Assembly: GCA_029948255.1 (NCBI GenBank)
Contig: JALIZF010001914.1
Span: forward strand, 1,106,501-1,170,500
Direction: 5' to 3'
DNA from: Telmatactis stephensoni
Taxonomy: Eukaryota; Cnidaria; Anthozoa; Actiniaria; Isophelliidae
DNA length: 64,000 nucleotides
Shown here: positions 24,801 to 37,000 of the stretch, one piece after another
Layout: every line of letters begins with the position of its first letter
Numbering within the stretch: position 1 is the stretch's first letter
The notes under the pieces: model-generated
Told to the model about the DNA's origin: nothing
The model's database searches: none
Seen by the model: the letters and a program-made list of their open reading frames with translations, nothing else
Made by a program: the position numbers and the translations under genes

Positions 24801-27800
24801 GCAATGCTATGCAATGCAATGCAATGCAATATATAGAGGATATTACACGGTGGCGCGAAGATATGGAGTTTATCTTCGAGTGGAAAGAAATATTTCACGA
24901 GTGAGCGCAGCGAACGAGTGAAATATTTCTTTTCACGAGAAGATAAACTCCATATCTTCAAGCCGCCGTGTAATTTTCTTTTTATCATATAATTACTGAG
25001 ATTTACTGAGCTGAACATGCAACAAATAGTGCACCAAAGAACGAAATAAAAATGTCAACTCGGCCGTTTTGGAACTGAAGTTTTACTGAAATATCACAAG
25101 GCTTATACCTTAATTACATGCTACAAATGAGCTAAATTATTATTATTATTATTATTATTTGGTTTCTTCTTGTTAATTCTGCCATGTTGATACAACTGAG
25201 TACATAGTAGCTTGAATGGCGGGAAAATCAACCTGATATCATCACATGTGATGATATCGAAATCCTGCGCTCTGATTGGTTGTTTTTGATATCATCACAT
25301 GTGAATGATATCAATGGCCGATACCCTCTATATTTGCGCGCTATATTGTGTTGATATCGAAGTACGTATATGATAAAATACATTATCATATACTTACTTC
25401 GATATCAACACAATAGAGCGAGCATGATGATATCAGGTTGATTTTCCCGCCATTCAAGCTACTATGTACTCAGTAGTGTCAACATGGCAGAACAAAGAGA
25501 AACCAAAAATAATACTTTAGCTCATTTGTAGCATGTAATTAAAGTATAAGCCTTGTGATATTTCAGTAAAACTTCAGTTCCAAAACGGCCGAGTTGACAT
25601 TTTTATTTCGTTCTTTGGTGCACTATTTGTTGTATGTTCAGCTCTTTTTCTTAAAATCTCAGTAATTATATGATAAAAAGAAAATTACACGGCGGCTTGA
25701 AGATATGGAGTTTATCATCTCGTGAAAAGAAATATTTCACTCGTTCGCTGCGCTCACTCGTGAAATATTTCTTTCCACTCGAAGATAAACTCCATATCTT
25801 CGCGCCACCGTGTAATATCCTCTATATATACAATATAATGCGATGCAATGCAATACGATATACAATGCAATAGCCTGCGTTGCCGTCTCTCAAAGGAGAT
25901 GAGGGAAGGAAACGGAAGGGGGAAGGAGGGGGAATGGGGAGAAGGGAAGGAAAGGACCGCCGAGACATTTTTGTCGGCCAAGTAAGATTTCAAAGCGTGT
26001 TGCTCTCGATTTTAGATCGAGATTTAGTAGCTTTATGTTCTCATCCACTGCCGATTCCGCCCTCTTGTCCATCAAGAACATTAACATTTCAACGCTATGG
26101 ATTTTGACCAATAGAAATCAAAGGCAGCCCAGGCTCAGGTCCTGAACATTATTGCTTCGCGGTTGCGTTCAACATGAAAGGTTGTGGGTTCGAATCTCGA
26201 TGGATTCGCTCAACTTTTTTATCCTCTGTTTTTGTTTATACTGTTGATTCCTTTACACTTATACATGCCTTTTATCAATAAATTTTAATTTTTTAAGCGT
26301 TTTTTGTGGTTACTGGCTTTATGCCAGTAACACACTATGTCATGGGCTTCAAGGGTGCGTGCGTGCGTGCGTAATTCGGAAATCCCCGAAGTAGAGCCGA
26401 ATTGTCAAGCTGAAAGATATGCGAACTTCGTGCGCCCGTCCGAGGGTGTTGAAGTCGATTATTAACGACACGCACTCGTGCCCATGTAAAAGAAGCCCAA
26501 AATCGGCTTAAAAAGGACATTTAGATTAGCTGCCGCTAGTGTAATAGCGATTGACATGTTGTCGTTAATAAACTTTTTAACAAGACGCACGTCGAACCGT
26601 ACACTGGTTGCCTGTAGTTCAACAAGCCTCAGTAGTAAAGATCTTTAATTTGTCTGTCAACAGCTATTAGTGTTTGCCTTTGTCCTTTTATTATCATGCA
26701 TGGTATTAAATATCTCACATGCAAAAATATTCCCTGCGAATATACCAGTTTATTCAACTTTTTATTTCACTATATATCTCAATTGTTTGCTGTAAAGACT
26801 TCTACAACGGCGTTTTTGACATAATAACAAATTGTGTATTTTTTCGTTCATGTTTCAGATGTTTTATCCATTACGTGACCAAACGCATCAGGTCAAATAG
26901 AACATAAAAAATATATTGAATTTCAATAAACTTACCAAGGGCACTAGGACAAAGTCGGTGTGTGTGTATGCACTAGTCGAAGTAAACCCCTACCCCCACC
27001 CCCAACCAGGGACAAGCCTTGAAATGTGTCTATATCTATATTTGGATTTGAGGCCAGTAACCACATGGCCTCATAGAGGTCTATTTTTTTATATTTTTTC
27101 TCCCCTAAAAACCAAAAAATATAAAAAACGCTTAAAAAAGAGGATAAAAAAGTTGAGCGAATCCATCGAGATTCGAACCCACAACCTTTCATGTTGAACG
27201 CAACCGCGAAGCAATAATGCTCAGGACCTGAGCCTGGGCTGCCTGTGTAGAAATACGCGCACGCTGGTATGCGCGAGTAATCGAAAAACCTGGGGTTAAC
27301 CGGCAGGCTTTCCTTTCCCTCCTTTCCTCCCCAGTCACCCTCCCCATTTCCCTCCTCCCCCCCCCTTCCCTCCCCTCCTCCCCTCCACTCCCCTTCCCTT
27401 GAGAGCCGGCAACGCAGGCTAACAGTGCAATGCAATTTTATCTCAAAAATATTACAAGAGAATAAGGTGAGACCCAGCAATCTACTGAGCTCTTTGTAAG
27501 CTGAAGTAATTTATGACAAAATATTGTAAAAACTATCTGAATACTGTATTTGTCTTAAGAAATGTCATAAGCCTACCTTCAGGACAGACAGTTTTGCCCC
27601 GCTCTCCAGACTTCCAGTATCGGTATTAGGGAGGTTCCACTTTATAGGTTTGCACGTAGTGGGAGTAGGAGTCGCCAATATCGACCAAGCCACACTTGCC
27701 CATCTAGTCTTTACGGTCGAGTATGCAGACAGCTCTTGTAGTAGACTTGCTCCAAGTCTCGCTCGTTAATTTTTTCTATTGCTTGGGCTCCCTGTGGTGT

Positions 27801-30800
27801 ATTTTGGATTTCAAATTACGACACAGGAAGCCCAAGAAATATAAAATGACGAAGCCCAAAACAACGGAAAAAATTAACGAGCGAGACTTGGAGCAAGTTT
27901 AATCTTGTAGAAATGTATAGGCCCTTGTGCATTAAGGTGTACCATGAGGAAGCAAGAAAGGTAGAAGTGACATCAAACGTGTTAAAATGTGTTTAAAATT
28001 CTAGGTATGTCCGCAATCTACCATTGAGTGTGCAATCATTACGGATCAAAACCAAACTGTGCAACCTTGTAGACATGGTAAGATGTTGTCTAAAATCGTA
28101 AACGTAAAATTTCGAAAAAACTTTCTTTGTTCCTTCACAACAGAAACATTGCTCCTCACCCCGACCCCCCCCCCCCCCCCTGTCATCAACCCGATGCATG
28201 TTCACCTCAGTCCCAACCCCAGCCACTAGCCTTCCCAGAATAGAAGAACTCACGGAAAAAAATACATTATTACCTTTTTTCTTTAACTTAGTTAATGTTT
28301 AAATATTGACGTCTTTACAAAGTCTTTCTTTTGGCTACTTGCCTAGAACGTTTCTGCGGTTTTCTAGGTTGTTTTCACGCGTAGCGTCTTTTCTTGTCAG
28401 TAGTTTCACAATATCAGCTTCTTTTTCAGCTTTTAACTACTCGCGCTGGCTGAACTGACAAAATATCCTTCTTGAAGCGTTTGGGTCCTCACTCTGGAAT
28501 CAAATTTATCAACTCTATCAACCAACGATAAGCTAGTTTTATTATATGGCACAAACTACTTCCGGTGAATTTGCGCGCTTTGATTGGCTGTTTCACGGGC
28601 GAGATCCATTTTGGAACATAAAGCTAACCCGCACACCTCCCCGACCCATGAAAGCCTTTTCTCTCCCTCTAGCCCGTCACTCAAATGGACTTACCAAATT
28701 TAAGGTGACTTTATTTAAACCCAATGCGTATTTCCACATTTTTACATTTTTTTCAAGGTATTTTTACAAATAGCATTTTGTCACAAAGAGTTAATAATTT
28801 GCATTGTTTCCGAGCCAGATGGACGGGATAACTCTTGTTTTCTTTTCTCTGCGGGCAGAAGAACAGAAGAGTTATCCCGGCTATCTCTTTTCTTTGCTTT
28901 TGACAGCTTGTCTTCTTTTTTAGTAATACTGTTTTCAGTTTCCTGAGTAACTTTTCCTTCTCAGGTTATGACAAGAAGAGAAGAACTGCTTTTCCACCAG
29001 GAAATGAAATTCAGAAACAAACTGGTCGAGTACTTAACGGACTGGGTGTTGCTGTCTGATGAGAAAAGACAAAAAATGCCACTGGATTTGGCTGTTTTGT
29101 CCAAGTACGAGGTTTCCTTAATTTGTTGTTGTTGTTGTTGTCGTCGTCGTCGTTGTCAAAGCTTTGCAAAACGTTTACTTAGTTCTCTCGTATCTTCTAG
29201 TGTTTAGCCCTGTTTTTCGAACTCGGTAAAACTATCTCCAACAGAAATCAATTTCCCTAGGACCACTGTTTAGTCTGCTATCTTTGGTTTGCAATCCTGA
29301 TGTTTCGAAAAGTTGATCCGGCATTTTGCTTTATTTAGAGACAGCTGTACAAAATTGTTCCCTTCATGAATAGCAAATACAAACACAATTCCTAGACTGT
29401 GTTTGCTTAAAAGTTATAAAAACTGCATGAGCTAAGAACGAATTAGTTATCTTGTTCCATTTTTCTGTCACCAGTGAACTAGATGCAGCGGTAATGAAGG
29501 CTATTGCATCTTTATTGGCCAATCTTCCTCTCCAACCTGAAGACATAGAAACAGACTTAGTGGAAGCCAAATCTCAACTTTTTCTAAAGTAGGTCCCACT
29601 TAATTATTATTGAAGGCTACAAAGCAAACAATAATCAAAAGTAAATCAATGTTGAAGAAGGAGAAGAAGAAAGAAAGAAAGAAAGCGATATTCATTCATT
29701 CAACAATCTTCCCTCCCTCCCTCCCTCCCTCCCTCCCTCATTCCTTCATTCCTTCCTTCCTTCCTTCATTCATATATTTGTTATTCCAGGTATTTTACTT
29801 TGTTTATGAATCTGATGAGTCGCTGCAAAGAGAAGTACCTATCTGAAGCTACAGGTGGAGACACACACCTTTCAGCGTCACACTCACTGCATCAAAACAC
29901 TATTCTAGCAATGTCGAACTTACTCAATGCTAATATCGACACAGGACTCATGTACGCCATAGGTAAGACACGTTTACTAGAGTATAACTGAAAGGGCCTG
30001 GGAAAAAGTCTGAGTCGAAGATGAGATTTAAACCCATGACCATTCGTATTGTAGTTGGAGTGAGGTTGCTCACGAACGAGTCTGTAGTAGGGAGACTTGT
30101 AGGTTGAAATCCTATCTGTTTGTTTGTTTGTTTGTTTGTTGAAAATACGTGATTGTAACTGATCTAAAAACGTAAAGCGTAAAGATGTTGTTAGATCTGA
30201 ATAGATCTGGCAATTAACTGACAACGAGTACGCGAAGCTGAGATCTTTCGACTCCACACCAACTTCTTTCTACTGCCTTCCAAAGATTCACAAAGTACAG
30301 CTTAAACCCTTAGACCACCATTACACGCTTGCTGACAACTCAATAGTAAACAACAACAACAACAACAACAACTACAAACCCTCAATAGTTGCATTGGGTC
30401 TTCCACCTATGCATTGTTACCCACCTATGGAACAGTTACATTGGGTCTTCCACCTATGAAGTCCAATGGCTTCCGCAAGATCGTCACCGTGAAGTGAAGT
30501 TCGGGAACATCAGTCATCCAATTGTAACGTGCTCGCTCGTTGCAAATTCTTTACACAAGTTGACTTGTTTTCATATATCTGATGAAGACTACGCACAGGA
30601 GTAGTCGAAAATTCAGTTTTAGTATAGTTTACGTTTTTAGGTCAGCTACAATCGTTTGTTTGTTTGTTTGTTTGTTTGTTTGTTTGTTTTCAAAAAGTGT
30701 CTATTTAACGATTATTTAACAATTAGACCTCGAGGACGAATAGACTACAAGTCAATAGCCCATAAGACCTATGGTCTTTTTCAAGGCTCGACTTGCAAAT

Positions 30801-31045
30801 CTCCTAACTAATTCTAGTAGACATTTTATTTATTTTTTATTTGTTTTTATGTCATTTACTTTTTAATGGAATTCACGCTGATCCTAATCGGTCAAATAGA
30901 GAGATGTACATTCTCGTTAAAATCCTGAGAAATCATTGCAAAACGCAGTCCAGCGTTTTACAGTGTCTTTCTGTCTGTCTGTCTGTCTCTCCTCTCTCTC
31001 CCTCTCTCCCTCTCTCCCTCTCTCCCTCTCTCCCTCTCTCCCTCT

Positions 31046-31078
<33 letters not shown>

Positions 31079-34000
31079 TTTCTTTTTCTTTCTTTTCTTG
31101 TCCCCAGGACTTGGTTATCACGAGGACCTTCAGACAAGAGCAGTATTTATGGAGGTTTTAACTAAAATTCTACAACAGGTAGGGTACAGTAAAGATGATG
31201 CTTATATGCACAACTAGAAACTATGACAGTTGCCTGTCTGTCAGCCTCAAGTGCAGGCTACACAGTTTAGACAGTGGTCTAAGTTAATAACTTGCAACGT
31301 GCAATCGGGTTAGGTAGTTAAGGTTATGGTCAGTTCCTGACCATTGTGTTAATGATTAAACTAATAAGTATTCTATTTCTAATGGTGAATGTGGTGTAAT
31401 CGAGAGTCAATTCCTCTTCAGGGAACAGAATTTGACAATCTAGCAGACACAGTACTTATGGATCGATTCGACAAACTTGTTGAACTAGTGACATTAACTA
31501 GTGAGAAAGGAGAGCTTCCTATTGCGATGGCCTTAGCTACTGTTGTACCATCACAACAACTTGTAAGTTATGTTAAGAATGCAACTTGTAAGTTGCTTCA
31601 CAGGAAAAAAATGCCAATTCCCAGCTTGGGGCAAACATGGGGCTTCCCTGAGGCTAACCAGGAAATCCCTGTGAATCTGTTCTATTTTTACAATTTTGGT
31701 TATTACAGATTTCCGTATCCCTAGTAAAATAGAACATATTCCCAGTTTAGACCCAGGGAAACCCCAAGTTGGGAATTGACATTTTTTTCTTATGCCTTCT
31801 TTCGCTTTATGCTTGACATTTTAAAACTCAAGTATTTGTCGTGTGACTTCATTTATGTTTTCACTAGGATGAACTGGCGCAGGTTTTAGTGACTCTTTTT
31901 GACGACAAACACATGCTTTCTCTTTTACTGAAGAATGTTTTCTATGCGGAAGTAAGTATTGTACTTCAGGTGTCCGAAAACAGTTATTTTGCCTACCAAC
32001 CAATAACAAATAAATGGTTTAAATATCCCTTTCCTCTGGTCGAGGACAGTTTGAGTATTGGGTTCGTCATGACAATCGGCGTTGATTTATGCATATTATG
32101 GGGAAATCCCGTAAAACAGACTTTTAAGAATTCAACCGGGAATCGTTTCTTTCAAACAAAGAATTAAGGTGGCTCGACTGGGTTTTGTTTGAGGCGCACA
32201 TCAAACTTCAATCCTTCACCAACTATTTTTTATAATATCTTTAAGATCGGACCAGAGGAAAGGGAATTTTAAACCGTTTATATGTTATTGGTTGGTGACC
32301 TAAAAAACTGTTTGCAGACACCTTAACCCAACGTAACCAAGGTCGATCTTACACATCCCTTACCAGGGGTAATCTTAAGTAGTACCGGTAGTGTGGCAGG
32401 AGGCATGCATGAACATCATTGGCTATGAAATGAATACCAAAACCAGTACCCAAAAATTATTGCCGAGTTTCAGCAACCATTTCAAAACCAATCAATCGCG
32501 AAATATAGGTGTTTTAAAACCCATGTTGTACTCGATGGTTTGATTTGCTAATTATTCTTGTCTAGGTTCGTAACGCTGAATCGATGCACATTCTATTTCG
32601 TGGCAATAGTTTGGCTAGTAAAGTCATGAGCTGCTGTTTCAAGCTTCACGGAACCAATTACCTACATTCGTTATTAGGACCCCTCATTGTAAACATGTGC
32701 AAAGAAGATGCAACTTATGAAGTCGATCCCGAAAGGTAGGTGCGGGAACCTTACGGGATTTTTACTGCCCTTATCGAAATAGAAATGTATAACCAGCGCA
32801 GTGGCCCTAAAGGCCTCTCCCTCTCTCCTTCCCCTCCCCCTCTCCCCTTTCTCTTAACGCAGGCTAGAAAAGCAAAACGCCTTCAAAAAGGTGTACAATA
32901 CAACCAGACTGCATACAGGATAATTATCCAGCTGTACCAATCGCTGACCTCAAATCCTCTCAGTTTGTCATTTACTTTGGGAATGGAATTTCCCTGCTAG
33001 CAGAGTCTCTCTCGTTACGGTCCTGCAATGAAAATTGAGACAGTCTCTCAATTTTCATTGCAGGACCGTAACGAGAGAGACTCTGCTAGCAGGGAAGAGT
33101 GGAATATACAGTGATTGCAGTACTTCTGCTTGGTTGATATATACATCAAACGCCTATACGTTATTAAATTTCTTGAGGTATTTTTTTCTCGTGTTTCCCG
33201 GTGAACCCATTGGCTCTCCATAGAAATTCTGTATATATGCAGTTACTTCTTTTCCCTTTTTTAACAACATTGCCTTTGCTCTCGGTGAAGTATTTCATCT
33301 TGCGGAACCAAGAAAACAGTAGAAAACCAAGCTGTTTGTATTTCTTTCTTTTCAGAATTGACAAAATCGAAAATATAGAAGAAAATCGGAATAACTTAGT
33401 GAAACTTGCTCAAGAATTTGTCAATAAAATAGCTTCTTCAGCAAATAGGTGAGTCTTCGTGTGGTCTAGTTGTAGTTTAGTCCAGACCCAGGCCTCTTTT
33501 TACCCCTCTCCGCTTCGGTAAAACAGAGTCCAGAAGAACTTGCATGCGCATGCGTTACATGAACCAATCAGACACCGTAAAATTTTGAGAACGAATACAT
33601 CGAAGCAGTTAAGTATGCCTTCACTTGTACAAAGCACACGTCTTTACACAAATTGGAACAAATCCAAGCCCTATATGACTTGTCAAAAGGCCTTGTAACC
33701 AGGTCACACCAAAACTTTACGATTTCTGATTGGTTCATGTAACGCTTGCGCATGCAAGTTCTTCTGGAATCTGTTTTAACGAAGCGAAGCGGGATAAAAA
33801 GAGGCCTGGGTCTGGACTAGTTGTAGTTGGGAGTCCCTGTTCAGGGGCGTATCCAGGGGGGTCCCAGGGTGCCCGTGACCCCCCTTTGAAAACAAAAAGA
33901 TGATAGAAATAGAATCTGACTGGAGAAAGATTGAGAAATTGGAAGTGTGACCCCCCTTTGGTGGAAAATGGAAAGTGTGACCCCCCTTTGAAATATTCTG

Positions 34001-37000
34001 GATACACCCCTGCTGTTTAGAATCATCCTCAGGGACTTACAAACAGAAGTAATACCTACCAGTGTCACTCGAACACAAAATTGGTTGATTAAAAATTTTT
34101 TTCTTTGCTGAGTGGGATTTGAAGCCACGACCTTCGGAGTTCTAGCCGATGCTCTACCAACTCTGAGCTATCAGCCCTATATTGTTGTTATATTGTTATG
34201 TATGTTACAAATTGGGAGCAGTGGTAAGTCAAATCCCAGGTCATTCTAGAATCGGAAATTCCGACCACGCAGAACTGAAAATGTAAATGCTGAATCAAAC
34301 CTAGATTAAAATCCTTCTTCTGGTATGAAACCAACAGAAGAATATTATGAGACATATTAATGGTATATAATTCCTATATTTACAGTTTACCGATGACACT
34401 ACGAGACCTGTGCTGCGTTTTAAGAAAGGTACGTATTTATGTAGAAATAGAAAACGCTTCTTTTACTCAACATAGCACTGCTGCCGAGTTTTCTATTTCT
34501 TTATAAAATACAATTGAAGTTTTATTTTCTCTTTTCGTTTGAGAAAGTTTGAAAATGAGCGCGCGCGTGCTGTGTGTTCTCACAAAGAACGCGCGACACG
34601 CGTCCTTTGGCCAATCAGAGCGCGCGCGTTATATCATAGTTATTTTATAGTGAATTATAAAGTATGGACCACATTGCATGGTATTCATGTGTTGCTGTTG
34701 TGTATGATTTAGATTGTGCACCAAAGATTTCCAGACAGGAGTTTGGCGTCAGTTGGTAGTGCGATATTTTTACGATTTATCAATCCAGCTATTAGTAAGT
34801 GACTTTGTTCAAGCAGTTAAAAGAAAATGTGTAGTACTCTAATGAATATTGGATAGGTCTTCTTATTGTCGGATTCTTGTTCCTAGTCTCGCCGCATTTA
34901 TTTGGTATTGTAGACGAACCACCCAGTGAGCGATCACGGAGAGGTCTCATGATGTTATCAAAGGTATTTCTCGATCTAATGTGGTTGTTGTTGTTGTTGT
35001 GTATTGTTGTTTAGTTACGTAATAAACTATTGTTGTTCATAACCCCTCCCTCCATGTTTTGTTGATTTCTTGTCCCATTTATTATCCCTTCCGTCTATTA
35101 TAATGTGCTTGTGTATTATAAAATTTCTTTCGAAGCTGATCCAACACCCTTATTTTTTGCTAGATTTTGCAGAATTTAGGAAACCACGTCCTTTACATGA
35201 AGGAAAAATACATGGAGATATTTAACGGGTTTCTAGAAGCAAATTTTGAGAAAACGAAACGGTAAAATCTTGCTCATTTAATAGTCCCCTTCACAGTTTT
35301 CTGCGCCATCTTGAAAGGTAGCCATGCCTTTGCATCGAAGCGAGACGAACGGTGAGCTTGCAATGATAGAGACCTGTGAATTATTGTCCTAAGTGTTAAA
35401 AAAAGGTATCTATCATTGCACGCTCACCGTTCGTCTCGCTTCGATGCAAAGGCACGGTTACCTTTCAAGATGGCGCAGGGACCTGTGAAGGGGACTATTG
35501 TCTTCATTATTTTTATTATTTTTTACCCCCAAAACCCTGATCAGTCGTCATAGATGTATTTGCACCAGTTATATCTACACCACCACTATGATCGCCATCG
35601 TGTACAGTCCTGACCGCTGACCTTACCTGTGGCCGATGTATGTTACAATTATTTGGTTTTGTGCTCTGTCAAGGTTCGAGAAAGTGAATAAAGAGACATC
35701 ACCGTCATTGTTGATGTCCAAGCCTCTACACCAAGACCTTTGATTAATACGCCACACCTTTATCCCTCACTACTATCCAAATGTCATTTTCTAAATGCAT
35801 CACAACAAAAATGCCCGTGATTTGATTTCAACACGATATGTTCTGTTTTCAGGTTCTTTGAGAAGATATCGGCTGATATACCCAGCAAGACCAGCGATGA
35901 GAGTACTTCCTATTCGTTCCTTAGTGACAATAGTGTGTTGACCTTACATCGATTATTGTGGGATAATCAAGAAAAGATTGGTACTTATCTCGCTGCACGA
36001 AGGTAAACTAGTATATACACTTATTAAGTAACCGCTCTGTATATATAGTAATCAGTACTCAAAGTCGCATTCCAACTTTGTTGAGCAATCATCAAGTTTG
36101 AAGCAGCCACCTTCCCATTTCTGAAGTTGGTTGCTTGATGCAGGTTGGACTGAACTGGTCTTGCCCATAATCGTAGTGCAGATGCACAGGTTGTTAGTTT
36201 GCATTATAGCAGCACATCGCCATTACAGTCACGCCTCCCATAAGCGACCACCCAAAATGTCAAGTTAAGGCATACGGGAGATGGTCGCAAGGTTCAACTG
36301 TATGTACAAACTTGATACGTTTGTAAAGGTTCTTGCATCACGTAATACAATTTATATCGTTTCAATGACAGAGAGTACAAAACCTTTGGTAGAAGGCCGT
36401 TTGAGAAGATGTCGACATTGCTTGCTCAAGTTGGACCTCCTGACCAGCAAAGCATAGCATTTGACAGGAAGTATGTCATAGAACGCGAAAAGAATGTTTC
36501 CAATGGATGTCATGTTCCTGAAGATGTATTTGTTGTTTTTTTCTAAAAAGCACATTCTATTTTCAAATGTTATAGACTATCGCCCCTTGAAAGTCCAGCG
36601 TTGACCTGATTGTGTCAGGATAAAGTGATGGGACTTAAGCTCTAATTGACATGCGAGGCGGAAAAGATGGAAGAGAAAAGGGAGGAGGAAGGGGAGCGGG
36701 AGAATGGGGAGATGTGTGTCAAGTAACGCTTGTCAAAATTCGGGGCGCTTTTTAAGAAAATATCGTATCTTAAATTTGCTGTCATTTTTTCTCTTATTCA
36801 TCTTATAAACCGAAACTTGCTCCAATTGCTTGACTATACTGTAAATGTAAAGATATGTTACAAATGACAAAAAACAGATTTGTTAAAATGAACTTTAGCG
36901 GTAGGGATTGACTATAGGGCTTCTGTTTTGTAGATGGCCCACTGGCTCAAGGTTTGAAGAGTTCATGGCCAGACACGCAGAAAACAGCCATGATGATTTG

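Larger units (their letters stand above)
25871..27421. mobile_element. MULE-like element, 1,551 bp, 9-bp TSD
   Basis: TAGCCTGCGTTGCCG..CTCTCAA and the inverse at 27400-27421 bound long imperfect arms with AGGGGAGG tracts and a tRNA-like B box in each arm. The flanks ACAATGCAA (25862-25870) and ACAGTGCAA (27422-27430) are a 9-bp duplication with one change. The minus-strand 178-codon frame (26944-27480) runs through the right arm and is not a gene. Confidence 0.75.

Noticed and set aside
26944..27480. 178-codon minus-strand open frame, the longest non-LINE frame on that strand
   Set aside because: It reads through the right arm of the 25871-27421 element, including a GGGAGG tract and tRNA-like sequence; low complexity with no known domain.
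34098..34178. True tRNA gene on the minus strand
   Set aside because: The acceptor stem is incomplete and the anticodon loop has the wrong size; better explained as a SINE head. The same reasoning applies to the heads at 54590-54690 and 61640-61712.
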